Shown one piece after another: positions 1-10,300 of a stretch of 64,000 nucleotides of DNA; the first letter of the stretch is position 1; the number at the start of each line of letters is the position of its first letter. The stretch lies in contig JAZKBR010000009.1 of NCBI GenBank assembly GCA_040388535.1, forward strand, positions 69,736 through 133,735. Reading direction: 5' to 3'. Made by a program: the position numbers and the translations under genes. The stretch comes from Gemmatimonadota bacterium. Its GTDB lineage: Bacteria > Gemmatimonadota > Gemmatimonadetes > Gemmatimonadales > GWC2-71-9. The notes below the pieces were generated by a model that did no database searches, was not told the origin of the DNA, and saw only the letters and a list, made by a program, of their open reading frames with translations.

Positions 1-552
1 TCAGGCGTGCGTCACGCCGTCCTGGCAGCCCTGGGGCGGCGGTTCGGCGTCCCCATCGGCCGGCGTCGTCTCGCGGCGATCGACCAGCTGCTGCAGGGAG
101 GTCAGGGGAGCGTGTCGCTCGCTGCCCGTTTCGAGGCGGAACTGTTCGATGGGCGCCTGACGTTCAGGATTTCAGCGAGGCCGATGCGGCAAGCGGTTCA
201 GCTGGAGGCGGGGCGCCTGATTCGCGTGGGTTCGGCCGAGTTCAAGGTGAATGAAGGAATGGCGACGCCCAGCGACCGTGGTGGCTGGAGTGCCGAGTTG
301 GTCAGCGGGAAATATTTCGCCCGCGCGTGGCAACGAGGCGACCGGATTCGTCCCCTCAAAGGACAGGGCAGCCGCGCGGTCTCGGTCTTGCTTCGAGAAG
401 CACGAGTACCGGCAGGGCGTCGGCCAGAATGGCCGATCGTTGCCGAAGTGGCCAGCGCGACGATCGTGTGGGTACCGGGCATCTGCCGAGCGGATGCGTG
501 CATTCCAGAACCAGGAACCAAGGCCCTGCATGTCGACTGTGCTCTCGCCTGA
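1..552 (+). CDS. tilS: tRNA(Ile)-lysidine synthase, C-terminal part (gene cut by window start)
   Basis: This is the 3' end of tilS; the ATP-pyrophosphatase domain lies upstream of the window. TilS converts cytidine 34 of the CAU-anticodon tRNA-Ile to lysidine, which lets it read AUA. The visible 183 residues include the C-terminal substrate-binding domain, with the family pattern GDRIRPLKGQGS, then LLREARVP, then IVWVPGI near the end. Reading is open from base 1 and stops with TGA at 550-552. The last 23 bases overlap hpt, and tilS-hpt-ftsH-folP is a common bacterial gene order, which supports the call. The family assignment rests on the C-terminal domain and the neighbours only. Confidence 0.88.
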   Translation, partial: SGVRHAVLAALGRRFGVPIGRRRLAAIDQLLQGGQGSVSLAARFEAELFDGRLTFRISARPMRQAVQLEAGRLIRVGSAEFKVNEGMATPSDRGGWSAELVSGKYFARAWQRGDRIRPLKGQGSRAVSVLLREARVPAGRRPEWPIVAEVASATIVWVPGICRADACIPEPGTKALHVDCALA

Positions 553-1087
553 AATGAAGCGCCGCGCAGGCGGCCGTGAACTGCGGATCGTCCTCGATGA
601 GGCCACGATCGCCGATCGGGTGCGTCAGCTCGGCTCCGAAATCACGGCGGCATATCCGGATGGTGACCTGCTGGTGCTCGGGCTGCTCAAGGGAAGCTTC
701 ATCTTCCTGAGCGACCTGGTGCGACAGATCGACCGTCCGCTGCATCTGGATTTTCTGGTGGCGAGTTCATACGGCAGCGGCACGGTGTCGAGCGGCACGG
801 TGCGCCTGCTTTACGACCCGGAGACGCCGCTCGAAGGGAAGCACATCCTCATTGTCGAGGATATCATCGACAGTGGGCGGACGATGATCCACCTGTTGAA
901 GTTGCTTGAAGCGCGCAACCCGGCCTCGGTGGCGGTGTGCGCTCTGCTCGACAAGAATCTGTTGCCGGAGCCGATCCCCCAGATGCGCTGGGTGGGCTTC
1001 CCGGCACCGCCCGCCTTCCTGGTCGGCTACGGCCTGGATCACGCGGAAGACTTTCGCCATCTCCCGTTTATCGGTGACCTGATCTGA
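530..1087 (+). CDS. hpt: Hypoxanthine phosphoribosyltransferase
   Basis: This gene encodes a type I phosphoribosyltransferase of the purine salvage pathway, making IMP or GMP from hypoxanthine or guanine and PRPP in the cytoplasm. The 185-residue product has the PRPP-binding loop VEDIIDSGRTM and the upstream LLKGSFIFLSDLVR segment typical of HGPRT. The C-terminal WVGFPAPPAFLVGYGLD segment is also characteristic. The ATG at 530 lies inside the end of tilS; a second ATG at 554, just after the tilS stop, is an alternative that would remove eight residues. The stop TGA overlaps the first base of the ftsH ATG, so the genes are probably translationally coupled. Confidence 0.95.
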   Translation: MSTVLSPEMKRRAGGRELRIVLDEATIADRVRQLGSEITAAYPDGDLLVLGLLKGSFIFLSDLVRQIDRPLHLDFLVASSYGSGTVSSGTVRLLYDPETPLEGKHILIVEDIIDSGRTMIHLLKLLEARNPASVAVCALLDKNLLPEPIPQMRWVGFPAPPAFLVGYGLDHAEDFRHLPFIGDLI

Positions 1088-3072
1088 TGCCAGACCGCAA
1101 TGTGCCTCGCCCGCCGTCCAACAACCTGGGTGCCATGAGCAAGACGCTTGCTCTCTGGGCGCTCGGGGTGCTCATCGTGCTGGCGTTGTTCCAGTACATG
1201 CAGAAGCAGCGCTCGCCCAGCGAGTTCACCTACACCGAATTCTCGCGCCAGCTCGACGGCGGCAACGTCAGCGCGGTCGAGATCGTCGATGGCAAGGTGC
1301 TCAAGGGCGAGTTCCGCACGCCCGTCCTGCAGCAGACACGTCAGGTGAAGGTCTTCACCGTGCTGCTGCCGGTGGCGAATTCCTACGAGTTCATGCAGCG
1401 CCTCGAACAGGCTGGCGTGAATATCACGGCGAAAGAGGCCAAGGGCGGCCTCACGCTGCTGTTGCTGCAGGCGTTGCCGTGGGTGGTCATCATCGTGATC
1501 TGGTGGTTCCTCTTCCGGCAGATGCAGGCCGGCGGCAACCGCGCTTTCGCCTTCGGGAAGTCCAAGGCGAAGCTCCTGACCGGCGATACGCCCAAACTGA
1601 CATTCGCCGATGTCGCGGGCGCCGACGAGGCGAAGGTCGAGCTGCAGGAAGTGATCGAGTTCCTCAAGGATCCGCAGAAGTTCACCCGCCTCGGCGGACG
1701 CCTCCCCAAGGGCGCCTTGCTGGTGGGGCCTCCGGGCACCGGCAAGACGCTGCTCGCGAAGGCCGTCGCCGGTGAGGCCGGGCGTCCCTTCTTCTCGATG
1801 TCGGGCTCCGACTTCGTGGAAATGTTCGTGGGTGTCGGTGCCTCGCGGGTGCGTGACCTGTTCGAGCAGGGGAAGGCGCACGCCCCGTGCATCATCTTCA
1901 TCGACGAAATCGACGCAGTCGGGCGGCATCGCGGCGCAGGCCTCGGTGGCGGTCACGACGAGCGCGAGCAGACGCTCAATCAGCTGCTGGTCGAGATGGA
2001 CGGCTTCGAGTCGAACGACGGCGTCATCCTGATCGCCGCGACCAACCGTCCGGACGTCCTCGATCCGGCGTTGCTGCGGCCGGGCCGGTTCGATCGGCAG
2101 ATCGTGGTCGATGCACCTGATGTGAAGGGGCGCGAAGGGATCCTGCAGGTACATACCCGCAAGATTCCGCTCTCGGCCGATGTGCAGCTCGGCACCATTG
2201 CGAAGGGCACGCCGGGCATGGCAGGTGCCGATCTTGCGAACCTTGTCAACGAAGCCGCTCTCCTGGCCGCGCGGAACAACAAGTCTGCGGTCGATATGAG
2301 CGACTTCGAAAACGCCAAGGACAAGGTCATGCTTGGCGTCGAGCGACGTTCGCTGGTGCTGACCGAAGAGGAAAAGCGCCTGACCGCCTTCCACGAGGCC
2401 GGGCACGCCGTGGTCGCAATGAAGACGGCTGGGAGCGACCCGGTCCACAAGGTCACCATCATTCCGCGCGGACGAGCGCTGGGCCTTACGGCTTCGCTGC
2501 CCGAAACCGATCGCCACAACTACACCCGCGACTGGCTCATTGGCTCCCTCGCGATGTTCTTCGGCGGTCGCGCTGCCGAAGAAATTGTCTTCGGCCATGG
2601 TGCGGTCACGACGGGCGCTGGCAACGACATCGAGCGGGCGACCGCGCTGGCGCGTCGGATGGTCACCCAGTTCGGGATGAGCGATGTCATCGGGCTGATG
2701 GCTATCGGCGAGCGCGAGCAGGAGGTCTTCCTCGGCCGTGAGTTCGGCTCGCGCCGCGAGACGTCGGAGCAGACGGCGCAGATGGTCGATGGTGAAGTAA
2801 AGCGCCTGATCGACGAGGCCTATGCCACGGCGATGCGCCTGGTCACCGAGCATCGGGATCTGCTCGACCGCATTGCCCTCGCGCTGCTCGATCGCGAGAC
2901 GATCGATCGCGAGGATCTCGACCTGCTCGCGCGGAACCAGCCGCTGCCGCCGCGCGCGACGCTGCCACCACCGCCACCCCCGACGACGCCGTTTGCGGCG
3001 CCGCGGAATGAATCCAGCGGCATGCGCGCTCCAATTCTGGGGGCCCCGCCGGCCGAACCCGCCGGCGCGTGA
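1087..3072 (+). CDS. ftsH: ATP-dependent zinc metalloprotease FtsH
   Basis: FtsH is a membrane-anchored hexameric AAA+ protease that degrades misfolded membrane proteins and some short-lived regulators. The 661-residue protein has two membrane segments (about 20-36 and 124-143) around a small periplasmic domain. The AAA+ domain follows, with Walker A GPPGTGKT at 214-221, Walker B IIFIDEID near 269-276 and the second region of homology around LRPGRFDRQ. The zinc-protease site HEAGH is at 436-440. The C-terminal tail is rich in proline, as in many FtsH proteins. The start ATG overlaps the hpt stop by one base, and its own stop overlaps the GTG of folP by four bases. Confidence 0.98.
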   Translation: MPDRNVPRPPSNNLGAMSKTLALWALGVLIVLALFQYMQKQRSPSEFTYTEFSRQLDGGNVSAVEIVDGKVLKGEFRTPVLQQTRQVKVFTVLLPVANSYEFMQRLEQAGVNITAKEAKGGLTLLLLQALPWVVIIVIWWFLFRQMQAGGNRAFAFGKSKAKLLTGDTPKLTFADVAGADEAKVELQEVIEFLKDPQKFTRLGGRLPKGALLVGPPGTGKTLLAKAVAGEAGRPFFSMSGSDFVEMFVGVGASRVRDLFEQGKAHAPCIIFIDEIDAVGRHRGAGLGGGHDEREQTLNQLLVEMDGFESNDGVILIAATNRPDVLDPALLRPGRFDRQIVVDAPDVKGREGILQVHTRKIPLSADVQLGTIAKGTPGMAGADLANLVNEAALLAARNNKSAVDMSDFENAKDKVMLGVERRSLVLTEEEKRLTAFHEAGHAVVAMKTAGSDPVHKVTIIPRGRALGLTASLPETDRHNYTRDWLIGSLAMFFGGRAAEEIVFGHGAVTTGAGNDIERATALARRMVTQFGMSDVIGLMAIGEREQEVFLGREFGSRRETSEQTAQMVDGEVKRLIDEAYATAMRLVTEHRDLLDRIALALLDRETIDREDLDLLARNQPLPPRATLPPPPPPTTPFAAPRNESSGMRAPILGAPPAEPAGA

Positions 3073-4241
3073 TCGTTTCTCCACTCTCGGGTCGCGGCAC
3101 CGCGATCCGTGACGCCCTCCTGTCCCACGGATGGGAGGGCGACGTGTGTCGGCTCACCGCCTCGGGGCTCGAGGGTGCCGCCTTCCACGTCACCGGCCTC
3201 AGCAGCGACACCATCGAAGCAATGCTGATGGTGTCCGCGCGCCTCGGCCTCGAGCTCATCACTGGCGACGACTGGATCATTCTCGCGGGGGCGCGCTCCC
3301 GACTCGGCGCCTTTGCGCGGCCATGGGTGCAGCCCGAGCCGGTGCGCGAGTTGGCGAATGCGATCGGGATGGCGATGCCCGCGGAGCCGAGTGCCGGGTG
3401 GCGCCACGCCGGCGGGGTGCAGTCGCTCGCGCACGCCGTCATCATCGGAGTGGTCAACGTCACGCCGGATTCGTTCTCGGGGGGTGGAGTGCAACTCTCT
3501 GCGGAGGATGCGCTGCGCGAGGTAGATGCTCTGCTTGCCGGCGGTGCCACGATTGTCGATGTCGGTGGGGAATCCACTCGACCCGGTGCCGTGCCGATCG
3601 ATGCAGCCGAAGAGCTGGATCGCGTCATTCCGGTGATCGAGGCGATTGTCGCTCGTTTCCCGTCGCTGCCGATCTCGGTCGATACCGTGAGGAGTTCGAC
3701 TGCACTCGCGGCACTCGATGTCGGCGCGGTCATCGTCAATGATGTCACCGCGGGCCGGCATGATCCGACGTTGCTCGCGGCTGTCGCTGCACGTGGAGCA
3801 GGGGTCGTGCTCTCGCATTCGCGTGGTGCGCTGGGTGATCTCGCGTCGTATCGGCATGCCGAGTACGCTGGCGACGTGACCGATGCGGTGGCTCGTGAGC
3901 TGGCTGTGGCGCAGGCGGCGGCGACGGCAGCGGGGGTTGTGCCAGAGGCCATCGTCCTCGATCCCGGGTTCGGCTTCGCGAAGACGCCGGAGCAGAACTT
4001 CCACCTCCTTGGCCAACTGGACGCGATTGTCGCCCTTGGTGCTCCGGTGCTGGTCGGGCCTTCGCGCAAGCGATTCCTGGGCGACGCCACCGGTCGTCCG
4101 ATCGATGATCGTGAGCGTGCGACCGCGGCCGTCTGCGCCCTGGCGTATGACCGTGGCGCGAGACTCTTTCGACTGCACGACCCGGCGGCGTCACGAGACG
4201 CGCTCGCGATCGCGGCGGCGCTGCATCGGGGCGTCACCTGA
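3069..4241 (+). CDS. folP: Dihydropteroate synthase with N-terminal extension
   Basis: FolP condenses 6-hydroxymethyl-dihydropterin pyrophosphate with p-aminobenzoate in folate synthesis. The catalytic TIM barrel starts near residue 125 with IIGVVNVTPDSFSGGG, followed by DVGGESTRPGA, an SVDT segment and a C-terminal VGPSRKRFLG segment. The protein has 390 residues against about 280 in the usual enzyme. The surplus is an N-terminal stretch of about 120 residues with its own conserved look (ITGDDWIILAGARSRLG) that I do not recognise. The GTG start forms a GTGA overlap with the ftsH stop, and a later start would discard the extension. The 3' end overlaps the likely CTG start of the next gene. 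Confidence 0.95.
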   Translation: MIVSPLSGRGTAIRDALLSHGWEGDVCRLTASGLEGAAFHVTGLSSDTIEAMLMVSARLGLELITGDDWIILAGARSRLGAFARPWVQPEPVRELANAIGMAMPAEPSAGWRHAGGVQSLAHAVIIGVVNVTPDSFSGGGVQLSAEDALREVDALLAGGATIVDVGGESTRPGAVPIDAAEELDRVIPVIEAIVARFPSLPISVDTVRSSTALAALDVGAVIVNDVTAGRHDPTLLAAVAARGAGVVLSHSRGALGDLASYRHAEYAGDVTDAVARELAVAQAAATAAGVVPEAIVLDPGFGFAKTPEQNFHLLGQLDAIVALGAPVLVGPSRKRFLGDATGRPIDDRERATAAVCALAYDRGARLFRLHDPAASRDALAIAAALHRGVT

Positions 4242-6601
4242 TCGAGGAGCGCCCACCATACCGCGCCGCCGGGCTCGCAGCCGCGCTGGTCCTGCTCGGC
4301 TACCTGCTGACACTGGCGCCTTCGGTCACCTTCTGGGATGCTGGCGAGTTCATCGCCGCCGCCCGGACACTCGGCATCCCGCATCCGCCCGGCACCCCAC
4401 TCTTTGTCCTCATCGCCCACGTGTGGGGGGCGTTGCTTCCGTTCGGCGAATACGCCTGGCGACTCAATCTGCTGAGTGCGCTGTGCGGCGCGGTGGCGGC
4501 CGGATGCTGGTTTCTTGTGGCCGCCACGAGTCTTGAGCGGATGAATCAGGATGTTGGTGAGGCTCCCCGTCGGGTGATCGCACTGGGAGGGGGTGGGGCC
4601 GCGGCGCTCCTCACCGCGTTCACCTTCACGACCTGGCAGAACGCCGTCGAGACCGAGGTCTACAGCATCGCGATGTTGTCGATCGGGCTCGCGGCTTGGC
4701 TCGCCGTGCGCTGGCGCGCAGTTCGCCAGACCACCCACGGTGCGCGGCTGTTGTTGATGATGCTCTATCTCGGTGGCATCTCCATCGGCAATCACCTGCT
4801 CGCACTGCTGGTCGGACCGGCGCTTGTGGCGGGGCTGGTCGCAGAGGCACGGTGGCGCCCGCGCGCAACGCGAGAGGAAGCGGCGGCAGAGTGGACCCGG
4901 ATTGCCGTGGTCGCAGCTGTGTGGGCCTTGCTGATCGCGTTCGGACTGGGAAGCGCGGGACTGACAGCGTTTGCCGGGGGGCTTGTGCTCGCGTCGGCGG
5001 TCTTCGCGGTGCGGACGCGACAGTGGACTTTTGTGGCCACGGCGCTGCTGATCGCCGTCGTCGGAATCACGCCTTACCTCTTCCTGCTCATTCGTGCGCG
5101 CCAGGCACCGTGGCTCAATGAGGCCGATCCATCGACATGGCACGCGCTGCTCGGCGTGATCCGCCGCGAGCAATACGCCGTCCGCACTCCGCTCGACGAT
5201 CCGACCATCCTCCACGGTGCCAACAATCCTGGGCGGACGCTCACGATCTTCGGTTACCAGATGGCGAACTACGTCCAGTACTTCGACTGGCAATGGGCCA
5301 AGTCGATCGGCGTGACGATCGCTCCCTCGGTCGGTCGCCTGCTCGTTACCCTCGGGGCGTTTTCGCTTGGCCTGCGTGGCGCGCGCGCGCAGCATCGGAG
5401 TGATCGCCCGGGCTTCTGGCTGCTCTTCGTGCTGTGGCTGGTGACCGGCATCGGGCTCGTGGTCTACATGAACTTCAAGCCCGGGGCGACAGTCGGGTAC
5501 GATCTCTGGCCCAACGGCAGCGATCACGAGGTGCGTGAGCGAGACTACTTCTTCGTCGCGAGCTTTGTGGCGTGGGGCGTCTGGGCCGCGATCGGTATCG
5601 CCGATCTGGTGCGATCAATCATGCCGCGAGTACGCGGTGCTGCCAGGACGGCGACAGTCGCGCTCTTTGGACTCGCCCTGGTACCGCTCGTACTCAACGC
5701 CAGGGCGGCGACGCGCCGGAGTGGGCCAGAGGCGACACTTGCGCGTGATTTCGCCCGCGCACTGCTGCAGTCGGTGCCACCGGGCGGGATTCTCTTTACC
5801 TGGGGTGACAACGACACCTTCCCGCTCTGGTATGCCCAGTCGGTCGAGGGAGTGCGGCGCGACGTCACCGTGGTCTGCCTCGCGCTGGCAGAGACGCCGT
5901 GGTACATGCGCTCGATCCGCGATGCGAAGCGTGAGCCGGTCGATCGCGCCCGACTTGCCACGGTGTGGCGAGACGCGCTGGAGCCTGCGCCTGGCGGACC
6001 GCTCCACGACCTCAGCGATGCGACCATCACGGCGTTCACGCCGCAGCGGACGGGGCAGGACCTCGAAATGCCGCTGCCGGATGGGCGCTCGATTCACATT
6101 CCAGCGGGGACCGCGATCTACGGGAAGGACTTCGTGGTCCTCGCCATTCTTCGTCAGAATGCTGGCCGGCGACCGGTGGTCTGGTCGGTCACGGCCGCAG
6201 TACAGCTCTTCGGACTCGGGCCACAGCTGATCCAGCAGGGGCTCGCGGTGGGGTTGCCGCTGGCTCGCCCCGACAGCATGGCGCTGGCCGCCGGTCCGGC
6301 TGCCGGCCCCGGCGGGGCGCCGCTCGATATCGCTACCACGCGACGGCTGATGTCTGAAAGCTGGGATTTCCAGACCCTCTTCGCGGGTGATGTCGAACGC
6401 CTCGATGCCAACATCCGAGGGATGGCGAGCACCATCGCTCTACCCTACGCGCAGGTAGGCGTCGCCCTGGCCGCCCGGGGTGACACCGCGGGGGCGATTC
6501 CCGCCCTTGAGCGCGCCGCCCGGCTGACCTCCCAGCCCGGGGTCCAGGCCGCGCTCGACCGACTCCGGAAGGGCCCGGAAACCCCGCTCGGCCGACCCTG
6601 A
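4238..6601 (+). CDS. DUF2723 family multi-spanning membrane protein (TMEM260-like)
   Basis: This is a large polytopic membrane protein with the DUF2723 hallmark near its N-terminus: TLAPSVTFWDAGEFIAAA followed by GIPHPPGTPLF. Human TMEM260, which carries this domain, is a protein O-mannosyltransferase, so a lipid-linked sugar transferase is plausible here but inferred. About ten hydrophobic segments are followed by a soluble C-terminal half from about residue 480. The first ATG/GTG/TTG in frame is GTG 4421, which would delete the signature. The frame is open and conserved back to 4241, so I place the start at CTG 4238, giving a CTGA overlap with folP and about 787 residues. The start is uncertain; the gene is not. 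Confidence 0.85.
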   Translation: MIEERPPYRAAGLAAALVLLGYLLTLAPSVTFWDAGEFIAAARTLGIPHPPGTPLFVLIAHVWGALLPFGEYAWRLNLLSALCGAVAAGCWFLVAATSLERMNQDVGEAPRRVIALGGGGAAALLTAFTFTTWQNAVETEVYSIAMLSIGLAAWLAVRWRAVRQTTHGARLLLMMLYLGGISIGNHLLALLVGPALVAGLVAEARWRPRATREEAAAEWTRIAVVAAVWALLIAFGLGSAGLTAFAGGLVLASAVFAVRTRQWTFVATALLIAVVGITPYLFLLIRARQAPWLNEADPSTWHALLGVIRREQYAVRTPLDDPTILHGANNPGRTLTIFGYQMANYVQYFDWQWAKSIGVTIAPSVGRLLVTLGAFSLGLRGARAQHRSDRPGFWLLFVLWLVTGIGLVVYMNFKPGATVGYDLWPNGSDHEVRERDYFFVASFVAWGVWAAIGIADLVRSIMPRVRGAARTATVALFGLALVPLVLNARAATRRSGPEATLARDFARALLQSVPPGGILFTWGDNDTFPLWYAQSVEGVRRDVTVVCLALAETPWYMRSIRDAKREPVDRARLATVWRDALEPAPGGPLHDLSDATITAFTPQRTGQDLEMPLPDGRSIHIPAGTAIYGKDFVVLAILRQNAGRRPVVWSVTAAVQLFGLGPQLIQQGLAVGLPLARPDSMALAAGPAAGPGGAPLDIATTRRLMSESWDFQTLFAGDVERLDANIRGMASTIALPYAQVGVALAARGDTAGAIPALERAARLTSQPGVQAALDRLRKGPETPLGRP

Positions 6602-6644
6602 AGTCACCCCTTTCCGGAACCCTCCCCGGTTAGATTTACCGGCT

Positions 6645-7328
6645 ATGTCAGAAGCGGCCCTGGCCGACCGACTGGCCGAAGTGCGGGCCATCCTCGCCGG
6701 GCGCAAAGCGGCGGGCGGGTGGCAGCACGACCCCAGGATCATCGCTGTCACCAAGACCCACGGATCCGAAGCCGTCCGGGCAGCCGCAGGGGCGGGTCTG
6801 ACGATGGTGGGTGAGAACCGCGTCCAGGAAGCGCTGCCGAAGCAGGACGCCACCGCCGACATCGCCATCGAGTGGCATCTCATCGGTGGTTTGCAGCGGA
6901 ACAAGGTGCGTCACGCGGTCGGTCGCTTCGCGATGATCCACTCCATTGACCGGGTCGAACTCGCGGAAGAGATCCATCGGCGCACTGATCCGACGCGCAA
7001 GCAGCCGGTGCTGGTGCAGGTCAACTGTTCCGGTGAAGCGCAGAAGGGCGGCGTCGAACCATCCGAGTTGCCATCGCTGCTCGACAGTCTGCGCCACTTC
7101 GACCGGCTGCAGGTGCAGGGCCTGATGACGATGGCCGCCTTCACCGATGATGAGCGGGTGCAGCGCGGGACCTTTGCGCTACTGAGAACCTTGCGTGACA
7201 CGATGGTGAAATGGGGCCACACCCTGCCGGAACTCTCGATGGGAATGTCGGGCGACTATCCGGCAGCGGTCGAAGAGGGTGCCACCTTGCTCCGCCTCGG
7301 GACCGTGCTCTTCGGTGCCCGTGAATGA
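6645..7328 (+). CDS. yggS: YggS/PLPBP family pyridoxal-phosphate homeostasis protein
   Basis: This protein belongs to the single-domain PLP-binding family (YggS, YlmE, PLPBP) that keeps intracellular vitamin B6 and amino-acid pools in balance; no enzyme activity is known for the family. The 227-residue barrel has the PLP-lysine segment IIAVTKTHG (Lys37), then MVGENRVQEAL, EWHLIGGLQRNK and the phosphate-binding end LSMGMSGDYPAAVEEGATLLRLG. A 43-base gap separates it from the preceding gene, one of the few gaps in this run, so a promoter could lie there, but no convincing boxes are visible. Its stop overlaps the ileS ATG by four bases. A yggS gene near ileS is also seen in other bacteria. Confidence 0.94.
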   Translation: MSEAALADRLAEVRAILAGRKAAGGWQHDPRIIAVTKTHGSEAVRAAAGAGLTMVGENRVQEALPKQDATADIAIEWHLIGGLQRNKVRHAVGRFAMIHSIDRVELAEEIHRRTDPTRKQPVLVQVNCSGEAQKGGVEPSELPSLLDSLRHFDRLQVQGLMTMAAFTDDERVQRGTFALLRTLRDTMVKWGHTLPELSMGMSGDYPAAVEEGATLLRLGTVLFGARE

Positions 7329-10300
7329 CCCGAACCCGTGATGCCGTGACCGATCGCACTGCCACATCTGCTCCCGACGCGCGCCGCTGGCCGATCTGGC
7401 CCGAGGGCGGCGCCGACGCGCTCGAGCGCGAACTGCTGGCGACCTGGGACCGCGAGCAGCTCTTCGCCCAGGTGCAGGCCGCCAATGCGGAACTGCCGGG
7501 GTTCGTGTTCTACGAAGGGCCGCCGACAGCCAACGGTCGTCCCGGCATTCACCATGTCTTCGCCCGCACCATCAAGGACCTGATCTGTCGTTATCAGGCC
7601 CTGCTCGGCCATCGCGTCACCCGCATCGCGGGGTGGGATACGCACGGACTGCCGGTCGAACTCGAGGTCGAGAAGCAGCTCAAGTTCTCCGGCAAGAAAG
7701 ACATCGAGGCGTTCGGAGTTGCCGAGTTCAACAAGCGCTGCCTCGAAAGCGTCTTCACGTACAAGACGGAGTGGCAGGAACTCTCGAATCGTACCGGCTA
7801 CTGGCTCGACTACGACAACGCGTATGTGACGTACACGAAAGAATATGTCGAGTCGGTCTGGTGGCTCCTCAAGCGGCTGTACGAGCGCGATATGCTCTAT
7901 CGCGGCCATCGGGTCCTGCCCTATTGCCCCCGTTGCGGCACGGTGCTGTCGAGCCACGAATTGGCACTGGGGTACGACGAGGTCCGGGACAAGTCGATCT
8001 ACGTCACCTTCCCGCTTGATGACGACAGCCATCGTGAGCTGGTGGTCTGGACCACCACGCCGTGGACCTTGCCCAGCAACGTCGCCGTGGCCGTTCACCC
8101 GGATCTCGACTACGCCGAAGTGCAGGCACCGGCACATCCGGGCCGGATCTTCGTGCTCGCGCTGGCCCGGGTCGAGAAATCGGCCGAGTGGCTCGGCGAG
8201 GGCGTCGAGGTGATTCGCACCATCAAGGGGAGCGACCTCGCCGGGCTGCGCTATCGCCGACCGCTCGATGTGGTGCCACTGCCGAGCGACAAGGCGAGCC
8301 AGATCGTCGTGGCGGGTGATTTCGTGACTGCCGATGACGGTTCGGGCCTGGTCCATATGGCGCCGGCGTTCGGCGCCGATGACTACGCGGCGGGACAGAC
8401 GCACGGCCTGGCGTTGCTGCGCCCCGTGGCAGCCGACGGAACATTCGTCGGAACCACCTGGCCCGAACTCGAAGGGAAACTGGTTACTGCGGATGAGACC
8501 AACGAACTCATCATTCGCCGGCTCAAGGAGCTCGGGCGGCATCTGCGCACCGAGCAGTACGTGCACACCTATCCGCACTGCTGGCGTTGCCGCAGCAAGC
8601 TGATCTACTACGCTCGCGATTCGTGGTTCGTGCGCACGTCGGCAGTGAAGGGACGGATGCTCGAACTCAACGCCGGCATCGCCTGGCATCCTCCCGAAGT
8701 CGGCACAGGTCGATTCGGGGAGTGGCTCGGCAATAATGTCGACTGGGCCCTCTCGCGCGATCGCTACTGGGGGACGCCGCTGCCGATCTGGGTCAGCGAT
8801 CGCGATCCGTCGTACGTTGAGGTCATCGGTTCGCTCGAGGAGTTGCGCGAGAAGTCGGGATACGTCGCCACGGGCGACCTCGACGTCCACAAGCCGCTCG
8901 TCGATGAGGTCACCTGGCCGGCCCCTGGCGGCGGCACCATGCGACGTGCCCGCGAGGTGATCGATACCTGGTTCGATTCCGGAGCGATGCCGTGGGCGCA
9001 GTGGCACTATCCGTTCGAGAACAAGGAGCAGTTCGAGGCGCACTTCCCCGCCGATTACATCTGCGAAGGGGTCGACCAGACACGCGGCTGGTTCTACTCG
9101 ATGCTCGCGATTGGCACCACCGCCTTCGACGCGGCGCCGTATCGCAACGTGATCGTGAACGAGCTGATCCTCGACGCGTCCGGGCAGAAGATGTCGAAGA
9201 GTCGCGGCAACGTCGTGGATCCGTGGGCGCTGGTCGCCGCGCACGGCGCGGACGCGGCGCGTCTCTACCTGCTGATGGCGTCGCAGGTGTGGCAGCCGCG
9301 GCGTTTTGACGAGCGCCAGTTGGTCGAGACGGCCGGCGGTTTCCTCAATACGCTACGCAACACCTACCAGTTCTTCGCCCTCTACGCCGGGAGCGCCGAG
9401 GGGGCGCCGCCGGTGCCCGAGCGACCGCTTGCCGATCGCTGGATCCTCGGGCAACTCGACGCGACCACGGCAGCGGTCCGTGCGGCGTTCGACGACTACG
9501 ATGTCACCACCGGCGTGCGGGCGATCGTCGACTTCGTCTCCGACGACCTCTCCAACTGGTACGTGCGGCTCAATCGGGCGCGCTTCTGGGCCCCCGATCA
9601 GGACGCCGACGCCGCCGCGGTCGCGACGCTCCAGGAAGTGCTGACCACCGTGGCGGTCCTGCTTGCCCCGGCCGCGCCCTTCGTGAGCGACTGGCTCCAC
9701 CGGGCACTGCAGGGGACGTCGGTGCATCTCGCGCGCTTCCCGGTCGTCCACGGACGTCACGACGCCGGTCGGCACCTCGCGATGGATGCGGTCCGTCGAC
9801 TCGCTTCACTCGGCCGGGCCGCGCGGGAAACCGCATCGCTCAAGGTCAGGCAGCCGCTTGCCCGCATCAAGGTGGCGGTGCCGGCAGCCGTGCGTGGCCC
9901 GGATTTCGACGCCTTGCTGCCCTTGCTGGCGAGCGAAACCAATGTCAAGGCGATCGACGTCGTATCGTCGGACGAAGATCTGGTGCGACTCCGCGGGAAG
10001 GCGAACTTTCGCACCCTCGGCAAGCGCTTCGGGGCCGAGGTCAAGGCGGTGGTGGCGTACGTTGCCACCCTCACGCGCGAGCAGCTGCAACAGCTGGAAC
10101 GCGGTGAGAGCGTGCCCGGGAACTTCGAGATCTTCCCGGAAGATGTCGTGGTGGAGCGGGAGGTCGTGACCGACTGGCCGGTGGCGAGTGAAGGAGCCTA
10201 CGTCGTGGCGCTCGATCCGATGGTCACGCCGGAGCTGGCACGCGAAGGGGTGGCGCGGGAAGTCGTGAGCCGGCTGCAGCGACTCCGGAAGGACGCGGGG

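Noticed and set aside
1039-3084. A 681-codon open frame on the reverse strand across ftsH
   Set aside because: It is the antisense of a certain gene, with Arg/His-rich nonsense sequence; high GC makes such long antisense frames common.
2843-5527. An 894-codon reverse-strand frame across ftsH, folP and the DUF2723 gene
   Set aside because: Low-complexity Arg/Ser/Ala-rich translation opposite three real genes.
7325-7340. A T-box leader before ileS
   Set aside because: The ileS start overlaps the preceding gene by four bases, so there is no leader.
7256-9244. A 662-codon reverse-strand frame across ileS
   Set aside because: Antisense of a conserved synthetase with no domain or start signal of its own.
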